In this document: in pieces, positions 31,735 to 41,337 of the stretch
Numbering within the stretch: position 1 is the first letter of the stretch
How the letters are laid out: every line of letters begins with the position of its first letter
DNA from: Ulvibacterium marinum
Lineage (GTDB): Bacteria; Bacteroidota; Bacteroidia; Flavobacteriales; Flavobacteriaceae
DNA: 64,000 nucleotides
Assembly (NCBI RefSeq): GCF_003626755.1
Contig: NZ_RBCJ01000002.1
Location: forward strand, 372,001-436,000
Direction: 5' to 3'
Notes under the pieces: model-generated
Database searches by the model: none
Told to the model about the DNA's origin: nothing
Seen by the model: only the letters and a program-made list of their open reading frames with translations
Made by a program: the position numbers and the translations under genes

Positions 31735-32811
31735 ATGGCCTTGTTTATGGATTTTCATAAAATCGATTCGGACGCTTTTACCGAAGAAGATGCCTATAAG
31801 GGGCATTTGCGTGATATCGCGGTGCAGAACAAACACGGGTTGGTCTACAAGAAGTACTATCTCAACCTTGCCCAAAAAACAGCTTTTTGCCTAATGGAGG
31901 GGCCAAGCATGACCGCCTGTATAGAAAGCCATCAAGAGGCCCATGGCATTGGGGCCTGCAATGTTATAGAAGTTTCTTCTGAGCATGAGTTTTTGCCATA
32001 TATGGGTGAAGGCGGTCAAAATTCACAAGATTTGGCCTTGACCTTGTCGGGTGATGTAGATAGTGGGTACCGCACACTTCTGTTGGTGGATATCATCGAT
32101 TTTTTAAATGGGCCAACGGCTTGGAAATTCAACGTGCGCGAATTAATAAAGAGGAACAACGGTAGCTTGGTGAAGTCTCCAACTAGTAATTTAATGGCTT
32201 CATTTATCGATGCTTCGGATACCGTAAGGTGTTCCATAGAGATTGCCAAGTACTTTGAAACCTTAGCGGGCAATGCACCCTTTAGTATAGCCTTGGCCAC
32301 CGGAAAACCGGTAGACGAGTATAGCAAGGATTTGTTCGAAGAAACCAAGAAGAAGGTAGGGGTATTGTCAAGGCTGGGTTTTGCCTTGGGAATATGTATG
32401 GATTCCGATACTGAGCTTTCGGCTTTCAAGAAAGGTGATGTTTCTAAATTGGATACCACCGGAATCACCGTTATCGATCAAACGGCCTATGATGAAATGG
32501 AAAAACTGGATATGGTGTTGACGAAAAACCTAAACAATTCAGGTTTTAACAACGATGCCCTCAGTACACAGTTGGGTTTAAGTAAGACCCAAGCCTATCG
32601 GAAGATTTCCTTCCTATTCGGTATTTCCCCTAAAAAGCTTTTGTCCGAATTGCGTCTGCTGCATGCGGCCAAAGCACTAGCAAAAAGAGGTAAGACAGTC
32701 TCAGAGGTTGCCTATGATTCGGGTTTCAATAGTCCTACGTATTTTACCAGGGTATTTCGAAAGCGGTTTGATATGCTTCCCTCTATGATGACCAAGTCCA
32801 ATCAGAGTTGA
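31735..32811 (+). CDS. DUF4242 / cyclase-like / AraC-type transcriptional regulator
   Basis: A three-part protein of 358 residues. Residues 1-85 are a DUF4242 (SCO4226-type metal-binding) domain, opening MALFMDFHKID with CLMEGPSM and SHQEAHG. Residues 110-255 resemble a degenerate class III cyclase domain (TLLLVDIIDF, GSLVKSPTSNLMASF) without the metal-binding aspartate pattern. Residues 258-352 are an AraC HTH (LSTQLGLSKTQAYRKISFLFG, VSEVAYDSGFNSPTYFTRVFRKRF). It probably senses a ligand and may control the downstream cupin and oxidoreductase genes (inference). The ATG at 31735 matches the DUF4242 start. Confidence 0.8.
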   Translation: MALFMDFHKIDSDAFTEEDAYKGHLRDIAVQNKHGLVYKKYYLNLAQKTAFCLMEGPSMTACIESHQEAHGIGACNVIEVSSEHEFLPYMGEGGQNSQDLALTLSGDVDSGYRTLLLVDIIDFLNGPTAWKFNVRELIKRNNGSLVKSPTSNLMASFIDASDTVRCSIEIAKYFETLAGNAPFSIALATGKPVDEYSKDLFEETKKKVGVLSRLGFALGICMDSDTELSAFKKGDVSKLDTTGITVIDQTAYDEMEKLDMVLTKNLNNSGFNNDALSTQLGLSKTQAYRKISFLFGISPKKLLSELRLLHAAKALAKRGKTVSEVAYDSGFNSPTYFTRVFRKRFDMLPSMMTKSNQS

Positions 32812-32991
32812 TTCAAAGACTTACCCATCGACCCATGTCTAATTTGTGTCAGGTTTTGGAACAAAACTTACACCCCGAGTGTTTTTGGCCCTTTAGTTTT
32901 ACACAATAGAAAACATGTTGGAATGCCCTTTGAATAGTGCTAAGGTTCCATGATGTTTTCTTTGTAAAACGTACAACCAATACATCAAAAA

Positions 32992-33486
32992 ATGAAATCA
33001 GGGAAAAACAAGAAAAGAATTTCAATGTTTATCGCCATTTTAATGCTGACTTTCCTTTGTGAGTATCAGCTCATCGCTCAGGAAGTGGTTTTACAAACTG
33101 ATAATGTTCAAGGGGAAACCCATATATCAAAAGATGACTTTCCAAAAGGAAATATTATCAACATGATTCATGGGTGGGGAGGAATGACAGTCTCAATAAA
33201 CGAGTTCAAGGGCGGTACCGATTTCACTCCTATCTTACAAGGCTTAAAAGACGACTTATGTCAAGTGCCGCACTGGGGATATTTGGAAAAAGGTAAAATA
33301 CGTATTATCGATTCCAATAATAGTACTAAAAGTGTAGTGGCCGGAGAAGTTTATTACATGCCCCCGGGGCATACCCTGATTGTGGATGAAGATGCTAGAA
33401 GCATTGAATTTAGCCCTGAAAAGGAAATGAAGGAACTCAATACGTTTGTGGAAAATAAAATAGCCCAAATGCAAAAAGAAAAATAA
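32992..33486 (+). CDS. Secreted cupin-like protein
   Basis: A 164-residue exported protein. The signal peptide ends near LIAQEVV. The core has a cupin-like pattern (HWGYLEKGKIRIID..., GEVYYMPPGHTLIVDEDA), with single histidines where two are common. It lies 2 bp upstream of the FAD oxidoreductase gene, so the pair is an operon. It may bind a small ligand related to that enzyme. Confidence 0.65.
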   Translation: MKSGKNKKRISMFIAILMLTFLCEYQLIAQEVVLQTDNVQGETHISKDDFPKGNIINMIHGWGGMTVSINEFKGGTDFTPILQGLKDDLCQVPHWGYLEKGKIRIIDSNNSTKSVVAGEVYYMPPGHTLIVDEDARSIEFSPEKEMKELNTFVENKIAQMQKEK

Positions 33487-33487
33487 A

Positions 33488-34870
33488 ATGGCAGCTGATA
33501 TTGAAATAGAAAGACTCAGGACTGAATTACAGGGGAGGATTATTCTCCCCCAAGATTCGGAATACGATGAGGCACGGACCATCTACAATGCCATGATTGA
33601 AAAGCGACCTGCGCTCTTCGTTAAATGCAAAAACAAGCATGATGTATCAAAAGCGGTTCATTTTGCAAAAACAAATAACCTAGAAGTGTCGGTCAAAGCG
33701 GGCGGGCATAATGGTGCCGGTCTTTCCCTGGTCGATAGCGGTTTGGTCATCGACCTTTCTGAAATGAAGGAAATAGATATCGATCCAAAAAAAGGGATTG
33801 CCGAAATAGCGCCCGGAAATACCTTAAGCGATGTGGATAAGGCCACACATGAACATGGTCTTGCGCTCCCCGTTGGGGTAAACGGGAATACCGGAATTTC
33901 TGGATTGACCCTGGGAGGTGGGTTGGGTTTTTTGACCCGAAAAGCAGGTTTGACCATTGATCATTTGATAGCGGCCGAGGTCGTATTGGCCTCAGGTGAA
34001 ATCGTAACGGCTAATGAAAATAGTCATCCTGATTTATTCTGGGCACTGCGTGGCGGAGGTGGAAACTTCGGTGTGGTAGTATCGTTTACTTTTACTTTGG
34101 TTCCTATTAAGAACGTCTATGCCGGACCTATGCTCTGGCCCATAGAAAAGGCCAAGGAAGTTATGCAGTTTTTCGATAATCATACTAAAGATGCCTCCCA
34201 CGACCTCTATGGTTTTTTTGCCTTTTTAACGGTACCCGATGCCAATCCCTTTCCGGAGCACCTTCGCAAGAAAAATGTTTGTGGCATCGTTTGGTGCTAC
34301 ACGGGTGCCTCGGACAAGATTGAAGAAGTATTTGAACCGATCCGAAACTTTGGCCCGCCCATACTCGACTTTGTTGGTGAAATGCCCCTACCGACCTTAA
34401 ATAGTCTTTTTGATTGGCTTTATCCACCTGGATTACACTTGTATTGGAAAGGGCATTATGTGAATGAGCTGACCGATAGCTGTATAGCTACGAATACGGA
34501 ATATGGTGCCAACCTACCAACAACACGATCCACAATGCACCTGTATCCGGTAGATGGAAAAGCCCACGAAATCGGACAACAGGATACGGCTTGGGCCCAT
34601 CGCGACATTCGATGGGTGCAGGTGATACTAGGGGTAACCGACGACCCCAAAAAAAATGGGTTGATTATGGATTGGTCGAAGCGTTATTATGAGGCAATGG
34701 TTCCACACAGTAGCGGGGGCGGGTATGTCAACTTTACGATGCAAGATGATGATGCCCGGGTAAAAGAGAGCTATGGGGTGAATTTTGACAGGCTTAGTGA
34801 ATTGAAAAAGAAATTTGATCCCGAAAACTTTTTCCACCTAAACCAGAACATTAAACCCGCTACTTCCTAA
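33488..34870 (+). CDS. FAD-binding oxidoreductase (berberine-bridge-enzyme-like)
   Basis: A 460-residue flavoprotein. The PCMH-type FAD domain has VKAGGHNGAGLSLVDSGLVIDLS (the His commonly carries an 8-alpha-linked FAD), GVNGNTGISGLTLGGGLGFLTRKAGLTIDH and ALRGGGGNFGVVVSF. The C-terminal BBE segment has YGVNFDRLSELKKKFDPENFFHLNQNI. The second covalent attachment cysteine of plant BBEs is not seen. The family oxidises sugars or alkaloid-type alcohols. The substrate is unknown. Confidence 0.87.
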   Translation: MAADIEIERLRTELQGRIILPQDSEYDEARTIYNAMIEKRPALFVKCKNKHDVSKAVHFAKTNNLEVSVKAGGHNGAGLSLVDSGLVIDLSEMKEIDIDPKKGIAEIAPGNTLSDVDKATHEHGLALPVGVNGNTGISGLTLGGGLGFLTRKAGLTIDHLIAAEVVLASGEIVTANENSHPDLFWALRGGGGNFGVVVSFTFTLVPIKNVYAGPMLWPIEKAKEVMQFFDNHTKDASHDLYGFFAFLTVPDANPFPEHLRKKNVCGIVWCYTGASDKIEEVFEPIRNFGPPILDFVGEMPLPTLNSLFDWLYPPGLHLYWKGHYVNELTDSCIATNTEYGANLPTTRSTMHLYPVDGKAHEIGQQDTAWAHRDIRWVQVILGVTDDPKKNGLIMDWSKRYYEAMVPHSSGGGYVNFTMQDDDARVKESYGVNFDRLSELKKKFDPENFFHLNQNIKPATS

Positions 34871-35079
34871 AGCAAAATTGTTTTTATTGTTCGTATGAAT
34901 ACAAGGCCATCAAAATCTCCGCTTTTAGTCGTTCCTATAAAACCAACCTTTCTTGGAAGTAACCTATAATAGGATACTGCACAAGTAATCACACGTTTAT
35001 TTAAAATTAGCCAAATAACAACTCAAAAGTTCATTATTCAAACTCTTAACAAATCGTACCTTTCATAAAGTGCTCAACT

Positions 35080-36552
35080 TTATTTTGCCAGCCTATCGAT
35101 CAAGTCGCTCACTTTTTTGGCCAAAGGACTAGCGCCACGATCATAATTGGACATGACCGCCACAACATACCCCTGATCCAGAAATATATCCAGATTGGAA
35201 TTAAGCCCTGGAAACCCGCCACTATGCCCTACCACTTTACCACTAGGGGATTGCCGAATTGTAAAACCGTACCCATATCCGGCATTTGAATAATCGGTCC
35301 AAAGCAGTTCCAAGGATGCTTTGGATACCAGTTTTTCATTCACCAAGGCCATTGCAAATTTATGGAGGTCCCGTACCGTGGAGAAACCTCCTCCAGCGGG
35401 CCCTCCTTTTATGACATGCTTATACAGGTTGTTTGTCCATCCATAGGAATTGTCAGATCGTTCATAGCCCATGGCCAAATTTTCTACGGGCTGATCCATT
35501 TCATAAGCGTCGGTATGCAACATCCGTGCGGATTCAAATATGGTATGCTTCACATACTCAAAATAATCCTGTTGGGTTACTTTTTGGATGATCACGCCCA
35601 ACAATAACATGCCCGTATTGCTATAACCAAAGCGTTCCCCGGGTTCAAATGCAAGGGATTCCCCTTGTACAAGGGGCTTAAAATCATCGATACTCCTATA
35701 TAATGCCCTGGACGAATTCCAAAAGTCTTCATTAAAGTAACTCCCCAAGCCACTGGTATGAGATAACAGGTGATGTATAGTAATTTTGGAAGTTATGCTT
35801 GATGGCAGCCAGGTTTCATCTATATACTTGTCTATCGGGTCTTTTAAGTCGATAAGGCCTTTTTCCACAAGCTGTAAAATGACAACGGAGGTAAACATTT
35901 TGTTCATGGAACCCAAATTAAATTTGGTTTCCAAATTATTCTTTACATGGAATCGCTTTGAAGCTTCTCCTCGGGCATCTTCATATAGGATATCGTTTCC
36001 TTTGGCCACCAATATAGCCCCTGAAAAAAGGTCGAGTTCGGATAATTTTACTACTGTTTTTTTGATTTCCGCTACGAGCTCACTTTGCGAAATTTGAGAT
36101 TGGAGGATATCGGTTGGCGTCTCAGCGGGTGAAAAGCCTATCCCTTTGAGAAGCAACCCTTCTTTATCAGCAAATGAAAACATGATTTTTTGCCATGAAC
36201 CGTAATTTTCATCTTTTGCAATAAGTACGATTTCTTGCTCATTTTTGGGCGTATGGGTTCTAATACTATGAAAGCTAATGCCGCCTGTCTGTCGGTAATA
36301 GTTCAAGAAATGTCCTTGATGTGCCTCCATAGGCGCCATATTTTGAAAATCCTCGGTAAAAGTATTTTCGATGAATTCTTTTATGGTATCCCCATCATTG
36401 GAATTTATGGTACTGATAATTTTTTGGGTTACCGTTCCTATCCGGCCTTTGGGAAAAGTAGTTTCATCGCTATAGTTAAGCTTTTTAGGCTGGGCATTAC
36501 AAAGTATGGGGAAACATAGGCATAACGCAAAAATGGACGTGTAAAATTTCAT
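35080..36552 (-). CDS. Exported beta-lactamase-fold serine hydrolase
   Basis: A 490-residue protein with a signal peptide (about 1-20) and an NTF2/DUF-like N-terminal segment to about 145. A class C beta-lactamase-type domain follows, with SxxK in GSMNKMF, YSN in GYSNTGM and HSG in VGHSGGFPG. It is likely a periplasmic esterase or D-aminopeptidase. It stands alone, with promoter space in 36553 and beyond. Confidence 0.85.
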   Translation of the reverse strand: MKFYTSIFALCLCFPILCNAQPKKLNYSDETTFPKGRIGTVTQKIISTINSNDGDTIKEFIENTFTEDFQNMAPMEAHQGHFLNYYRQTGGISFHSIRTHTPKNEQEIVLIAKDENYGSWQKIMFSFADKEGLLLKGIGFSPAETPTDILQSQISQSELVAEIKKTVVKLSELDLFSGAILVAKGNDILYEDARGEASKRFHVKNNLETKFNLGSMNKMFTSVVILQLVEKGLIDLKDPIDKYIDETWLPSSITSKITIHHLLSHTSGLGSYFNEDFWNSSRALYRSIDDFKPLVQGESLAFEPGERFGYSNTGMLLLGVIIQKVTQQDYFEYVKHTIFESARMLHTDAYEMDQPVENLAMGYERSDNSYGWTNNLYKHVIKGGPAGGGFSTVRDLHKFAMALVNEKLVSKASLELLWTDYSNAGYGYGFTIRQSPSGKVVGHSGGFPGLNSNLDIFLDQGYVVAVMSNYDRGASPLAKKVSDLIDRLAK

Positions 36553-37368
36553 AAGCGTTCTTTCTTAAGGGTTATAACAAGCCAAAATCATCCTCCTTTA
36601 TGATCAACTGATCGGATTCAAATTAAAGACTGGATAAAAGAAGAGAAGTTACAAAGGTTTAAGAGACTATGTTGAACTATATGATCACATAGCTCTTTTT
36701 TGATACTATCTAAGGTAAAGTTTTTTTACGAAGCAGGGGCTATGATACAAAATTTAAACGAGGTAGGGCTCAAAAAGGGTCGACCCATCTGCAAGGGTTG
36801 GGCAAGAAAAACCATTGACCTATTTCAAGAAAGGCATTGACGTATTTACTGACCAAGCCGATTTTTAATAAGTCCGGTTAGAATAAAAACTAGAACACTT
36901 AGGGCAAAAAGTATGGCTGTAGCCGCGATATAGGATACAATTGGATTCATCTATCTATTTATTTTTCATTAAAGGGCAATTCGTATAGCAGGCGCGTGAT
37001 TCTTATTTTAATGTGAATCTAACCACTAATCATGGATTTGAGATCTACAATTGTATGAAGTGCTGTCCTTATCGTATAAAATGCATGAAAATCATTATTT
37101 TTCGAATACGCCGGTCCATCTAAAATGGATATGCGTTGAGAGAGCAAGGATCAATGAACCGATCAAATCTATAGGGGACATATTGTTATTTACCAAACAC
37201 CCTTATGCGCAAGCCAAAAAGAATCGGAAAATGATAATAGGACAAGGTTACGGTACAACTGTAATGGACATTTCCAAATTACAGATAGAAATAATGTAAC
37301 TTACACCTTGGATTAGAATCCGAAAGGATTTTTAATTAATTTAAATCACAATTCATATCAATTTCAAT
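36553..37368. other. 816-bp intergenic stretch with only small doubtful ORFs
   Basis: No large gene. It holds the small membrane ORF at 36846-36950. On the + strand a frame at 37051-37299 (TTG start, 82 codons) shows no family signature. The left part should carry the promoter of the hydrolase gene and the right part that of the GH3 gene. Confidence 0.5.
36846..36950 (-). CDS. Possible 34-residue single-helix membrane peptide
   Basis: ATG at 36950, TAA at 36846-36848. The product has a 20-residue hydrophobic helix (ILFALSVLVFILTGLI), a short polar N-terminus and a basic tail KNRLGQ. This layout is typical of real small membrane proteins, but no family or conserved neighbour supports it. Confidence 0.4.
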   Translation of the reverse strand: MNPIVSYIAATAILFALSVLVFILTGLIKNRLGQ

Positions 37369-39879
37369 ATGCGTATTGTAAAGCCGTTTACCTTGCCCGT
37401 TTCCCTATGCTGTATTTTGTCTATTCTAGTTTTAGGCTGCACTGAAAAAAAGAACGCTACAGCAATAGAAAAATCAGCGAATCTTGTAAATCCGGAGGAT
37501 TGGCCGAGCATCAAACCGCTACCGTTGGATCCAGCGATAGAAGCACAAATAGATGAGCTTCTGCCAAAACTGACGCTAGAACAAAAAGTAGGTCAGGTTA
37601 TCCAGGCGGACAATGGATCAGTCACGCCAGAGGAGGTGAAGCAATATCGCCTAGGTGCCGTGCTGAGTGGCGGGAATTCAGCCCCTGGGCCATTACCTTA
37701 TGCAGATACCAAAACTTGGTTGGAAATGGCCGATAAATACTACAATGCTTCGATTGACGATGAAGGTGTTGAGGTGGCTATACCCTGTATATGGGGAATA
37801 GATGCGGTACATGGTCATGCCAACCTTACCGGAGCTATAGTCTTTCCGCATAATATTGGACTCGGTGCGATGCACAATCCCGACCTAATCGAGCAAATTG
37901 CAACGGTTACCGCCCATGAACTCACGGTATCCGGCCATGATTGGACCTTTGCTCCGACTTTAGCGGTACCGCAGGACTTACGTTGGGGCAGAAGCTATGA
38001 AGGCTTCTCCGAAGACCCCGAGATAGTCAGGTCATACGCGGATCGTATTGTCTACGGGCTGCAAGGCCGTTTTGGTGAAGAGGATTTTATGGGAGCCGGT
38101 CGCGTTATATCCAGTGCCAAGCACTTTCTCGCCGATGGTGCCACGGAAAAAGGTGTTGATCAAGGTGATGCCCTCATTAGTGAAGAAGAGTTACGTAAGA
38201 TACATGCGGCGGGTTACTACAGCGCCATACCCGCAGGCGTACAAACCGTGATGGCTTCTTTCTCCAGCTGGCAAGGCAGAAAACTCCATGGCGACAGGGA
38301 TCTGTTGACCGATGTCTTAAAGGGGCAACTTGGGTTCAACGGCTTCGTGGTAGGTGACTGGAACGGTCATGGCCAAGTTGCCGGCTGTACGAATACCGAT
38401 TGTCCACAGTCGCTGAATGCAGGTCTCGATATGTTTATGGCTCCCGACAGCTGGAAAGACTTGTATGAAAGCACCTTAAAGCATGTAAAGGACGGAACTG
38501 TTCCAATGGAACGATTGGATGATGCAGTGCGCCGTATCCTGCGTGTAAAAATGGCATCCGGTATATTTACCAAAGGTGCACCGAGCACACGAAAAAATGC
38601 GGGGGATGAAAGTCTTTTGGGGTTACCTAAAAACAGGGCCATTGCACGCCAGGCGGTTCGGGAGTCCATGGTTTTGCTTAAAAACAACGGCGGTGTGTTA
38701 CCCTTGGATGCTAAGAAAACGATCCTGGTAGTCGGTGATGGAGCGGAGAGTATTTCCAAGGCATGTGGAGGATGGACACGCTCTTGGCAAGGCGTAGGGC
38801 ATACCAACGAGGAGTTCCCCAATAGCGAGTCGATACTGGAGGGTATACGAGAAGCGGTCCATAAGGCTGGTGGTAAAGTTGTTTATTCTGCCAATGGAGA
38901 AGCTCTAGTGGCTGCCGATGTCGTAATCGCCATCTATGGAGAGGACCCATACGCTGAATTCCAGGGAGATCGTGAAAATCTCGACTTTGTTCCCAATGGT
39001 TTTGATGTGAATACATTGGCGAAATTTCAAAGTCAGGGTATTCCAATCGTATCCGTTTTTCTATCAGGCCGGCCGTTATGGAGCAATCCTGAAATCAACT
39101 TGTCGGACGCATTTGTCGCCGCATGGTTGCCCGGTACCGAAGGAGGAGGTATTTCGGATCTATTATTTCAAAGGGACCCGTCTTTTGATTTTACGGGTCG
39201 TCTATCTTTCTCCTGGCCAGCCAGTGCCGTCGTGTCGGAAGATGCTGAACCCTTGTTTAAGTTGGGGTATGGTCTTACCTATACTGATTCTACAACAGTA
39301 GTGGGTCAACTTTCGGAAAACTCCGGGCTGGAAAATAGCGCTATAGCATCTACGGGCGAATTTTTCAGTAAAGGGGCTGCTGTTGCACCTTGGGGATTAT
39401 GGTTGCGTTCAGGTGATTTGAATAAACAGATTGCCAGCTTTCCAACATCCGTTGGAGGGTTGATCATTAGTAAAATCGACCATGAGGCACAAGAAGATGC
39501 CTTGAGGATAAAATGGACTAGATCGGACCATGATCAAATGAGGATCAATGCGGCCTCACCAAGTGATATGTCCCGTCAGGCAAATGGCGCCATGGAGCTT
39601 ACTTTCTCCGCTAGATCATTTAAGGCCAGCGACGCAGTTGTCCAAATAGGTATGTGTGGTGAAAACTCCCCTTGCGATCAATTCCTTGATATCAACATTG
39701 CAGCGAATGACTGGAGCGAATATCGAATAAGCCTAAGTTGCTTTGCCAATCTTGGTGTAGACATGACCAAAGTGAGTTCCGCACTAATGCTTACTGCCGC
39801 AGAAGGTGTAGATATTGGACTAAGCAATATTCGCTTGGAATCGGATATCGATGCTAAGCCTGGATGTGACGGTAAGTAG
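37369..39879 (+). CDS. GH3 beta-glucosidase / glucan exo-hydrolase, lipoprotein (ExoP-like)
   Basis: An 836-residue exported glycoside hydrolase with lipobox LVLGCTEK. The GH3 N-terminal barrel has GIDAVHGHANLTGA, SAKHFLADGATEKGVDQGD and the nucleophile Asp in FVVGDWNGHG. The GH3 C-terminal domain follows (ESMVLLKNNGGVLPL, AWLPGTEGGGISDLL). The last 180 residues are the galactose-binding-like ExoP C-terminal domain. It probably releases glucose from beta-glucans such as laminarin or lichenan. It ends 3 bp from the converging kinase gene. Confidence 0.9.
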   Translation: MRIVKPFTLPVSLCCILSILVLGCTEKKNATAIEKSANLVNPEDWPSIKPLPLDPAIEAQIDELLPKLTLEQKVGQVIQADNGSVTPEEVKQYRLGAVLSGGNSAPGPLPYADTKTWLEMADKYYNASIDDEGVEVAIPCIWGIDAVHGHANLTGAIVFPHNIGLGAMHNPDLIEQIATVTAHELTVSGHDWTFAPTLAVPQDLRWGRSYEGFSEDPEIVRSYADRIVYGLQGRFGEEDFMGAGRVISSAKHFLADGATEKGVDQGDALISEEELRKIHAAGYYSAIPAGVQTVMASFSSWQGRKLHGDRDLLTDVLKGQLGFNGFVVGDWNGHGQVAGCTNTDCPQSLNAGLDMFMAPDSWKDLYESTLKHVKDGTVPMERLDDAVRRILRVKMASGIFTKGAPSTRKNAGDESLLGLPKNRAIARQAVRESMVLLKNNGGVLPLDAKKTILVVGDGAESISKACGGWTRSWQGVGHTNEEFPNSESILEGIREAVHKAGGKVVYSANGEALVAADVVIAIYGEDPYAEFQGDRENLDFVPNGFDVNTLAKFQSQGIPIVSVFLSGRPLWSNPEINLSDAFVAAWLPGTEGGGISDLLFQRDPSFDFTGRLSFSWPASAVVSEDAEPLFKLGYGLTYTDSTTVVGQLSENSGLENSAIASTGEFFSKGAAVAPWGLWLRSGDLNKQIASFPTSVGGLIISKIDHEAQEDALRIKWTRSDHDQMRINAASPSDMSRQANGAMELTFSARSFKASDAVVQIGMCGENSPCDQFLDINIAANDWSEYRISLSCFANLGVDMTKVSSALMLTAAEGVDIGLSNIRLESDIDAKPGCDGK

Positions 39880-39882
39880 GGA

Positions 39883-40941
39883 TTAAGCTTTAAACTTGAT
39901 CGTAAAAGTGGTGCCTTTGTTGACCGCGCTATCCACACTGATGCTGCCTCCAAGACTGGTAACATGATTGTATACCAAATATAGGCCCACCCCTTTGCTA
40001 TCTTCATTACCATGAAATTTCTGGTTCAAATTGAAGATAAGGTCTCCCACTTTTTCCATATCAAAGCCAAGACCATTATCCGAATAAGTAAAGGTTTTTT
40101 CTCCCTTCTTTTGGTCCGTAATTATTGAGATAACAGGTAAAACATCCGGCCGTGCGTATTTGATGGAATTAGTAATCAGGTTTAGAAAAATACTCTCCAT
40201 ATAGACGGCATTGAAAGGTATACTTTCCAAGCCTAAAAAATCTACTTGAAATTCTGCACCAGCCTTCCGTATCAAAGCACTTATAGAATTTTGTACTTTC
40301 CGGAGTATTGCATTGAAACTGATCTCCTCTAATTTTTCATTCGAGATATCTTTTTGTTTTAAGGCATCAACGGAAGAGTTCAGGGAAGTCTTTAGCCCTT
40401 CGGCAGAAAGTCGTATAAAATGGAGTATTTCCCGGGTTTCCTCATCCTCGATCTTGCTTAAATCGATTAAATCGACCATGGAAATCAAATTATTCACAGG
40501 TGATCTTAAATCATGGGAGGTCGCATAATTTAATTGCTTAAGCTTCTTGTTTACTTCATAAAGTTGGCCTAAGTGTCCTATGCGCTCGTTCTCAAGTTCT
40601 TTTTTGTGGGTAACATCTTTGGCTATGGCATATATTAATTGCTCGTTCTCCACAGGAATGGATGTCCAATGGAGCCAGACAAGCTCTCCGGATTTACAGA
40701 TATATCTGTTTTCAAAATTGACCAAGGGTACGTTATTCGTCAAATTTTTTCTATGCGCAGCAGTGCGCTCCCTATCCTTATCATAAATGAATTCAGAAAT
40801 AGGTTTTGAGCTTAGTTCCTCTTCGGAATACCCTAATAACTCTACAAAAGCAGGGTTTATTTTCGCAAAATAGCCCTCATAATTGGCAATGCATAGGCAA
40901 TCCATCGAAAGGTCAAAGAAAGGTTCTAACTGGAGATTCAT
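39883..40941 (-). CDS. PAS-domain sensor histidine kinase, soluble, orphan
   Basis: A 352-residue kinase without a membrane segment. A PAS domain covers 5-115 (FFDLSMDCLCIANYEGYFAKINPAF...VWLHWTSIPV). HisKA follows with His143 in YATSHDLRSPVNN, then HATPase_c with NLITNSIKYARP, YSDNGLGFDM and GVGLYLVYN. The PAS-plus-ATSHDLRSP architecture is common among flavobacterial light, redox or energy sensors. No response regulator is adjacent. Confidence 0.88.
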   Translation of the reverse strand: MNLQLEPFFDLSMDCLCIANYEGYFAKINPAFVELLGYSEEELSSKPISEFIYDKDRERTAAHRKNLTNNVPLVNFENRYICKSGELVWLHWTSIPVENEQLIYAIAKDVTHKKELENERIGHLGQLYEVNKKLKQLNYATSHDLRSPVNNLISMVDLIDLSKIEDEETREILHFIRLSAEGLKTSLNSSVDALKQKDISNEKLEEISFNAILRKVQNSISALIRKAGAEFQVDFLGLESIPFNAVYMESIFLNLITNSIKYARPDVLPVISIITDQKKGEKTFTYSDNGLGFDMEKVGDLIFNLNQKFHGNEDSKGVGLYLVYNHVTSLGGSISVDSAVNKGTTFTIKFKA

Positions 40942-41337
40942 AGACTTTGGTGATTTTAATGTTGCATTGGAGGTTATTTCTGGTAATAGATACCCTTTAG
41001 TTCACTTTCTTTTTATTCAAACCTGTTTATGGGTCGTTTGGTTGCATATAGTTAGTAACGTATAGAACTGGACAATTATTAGTTTTACATATAAGAAATG
41101 TAAATACTTCAATAGGCTATAATTGAATTCAAGAATAATTGCAGCTAAAATTTTTAAAGAACAATGTCAATAAATGATCGTTGATTATGGAGGACATTCT
41201 ACAATAAAGGATTTTAGCATATCAAAAATCAAACGGAAAAGTTCAAATATAAGGGGTAGCTTCTACAAAAGGTTGTCCCAGGTTTATAGTAGCCCTTTTA
41301 AAATGTAATTGTTGGGAATGAATTTTTTAGATAAAAA
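40942..41337. other. Gene-free stretch between two minus-strand genes
   Basis: About 396 bp with no supported gene. It should hold the promoter of the PAS kinase. A single weak resemblance to the array motif (AAAGTTCAAATATAAGG near 41239) is not flanked by cassette-like genes. Confidence 0.45.

Noticed and set aside
37051-37299. 82-codon frame before the GH3 gene
   Set aside because: TTG start, no recognisable features and no conserved neighbour. Kept only as a remark in the intergenic entry.
41237-41255. An additional motif copy outside the array
   Set aside because: AAAGTTCAAATATAAGG lacks the C/G-GAT end, is isolated, and has no cassette-like gene next to it. Probably chance.
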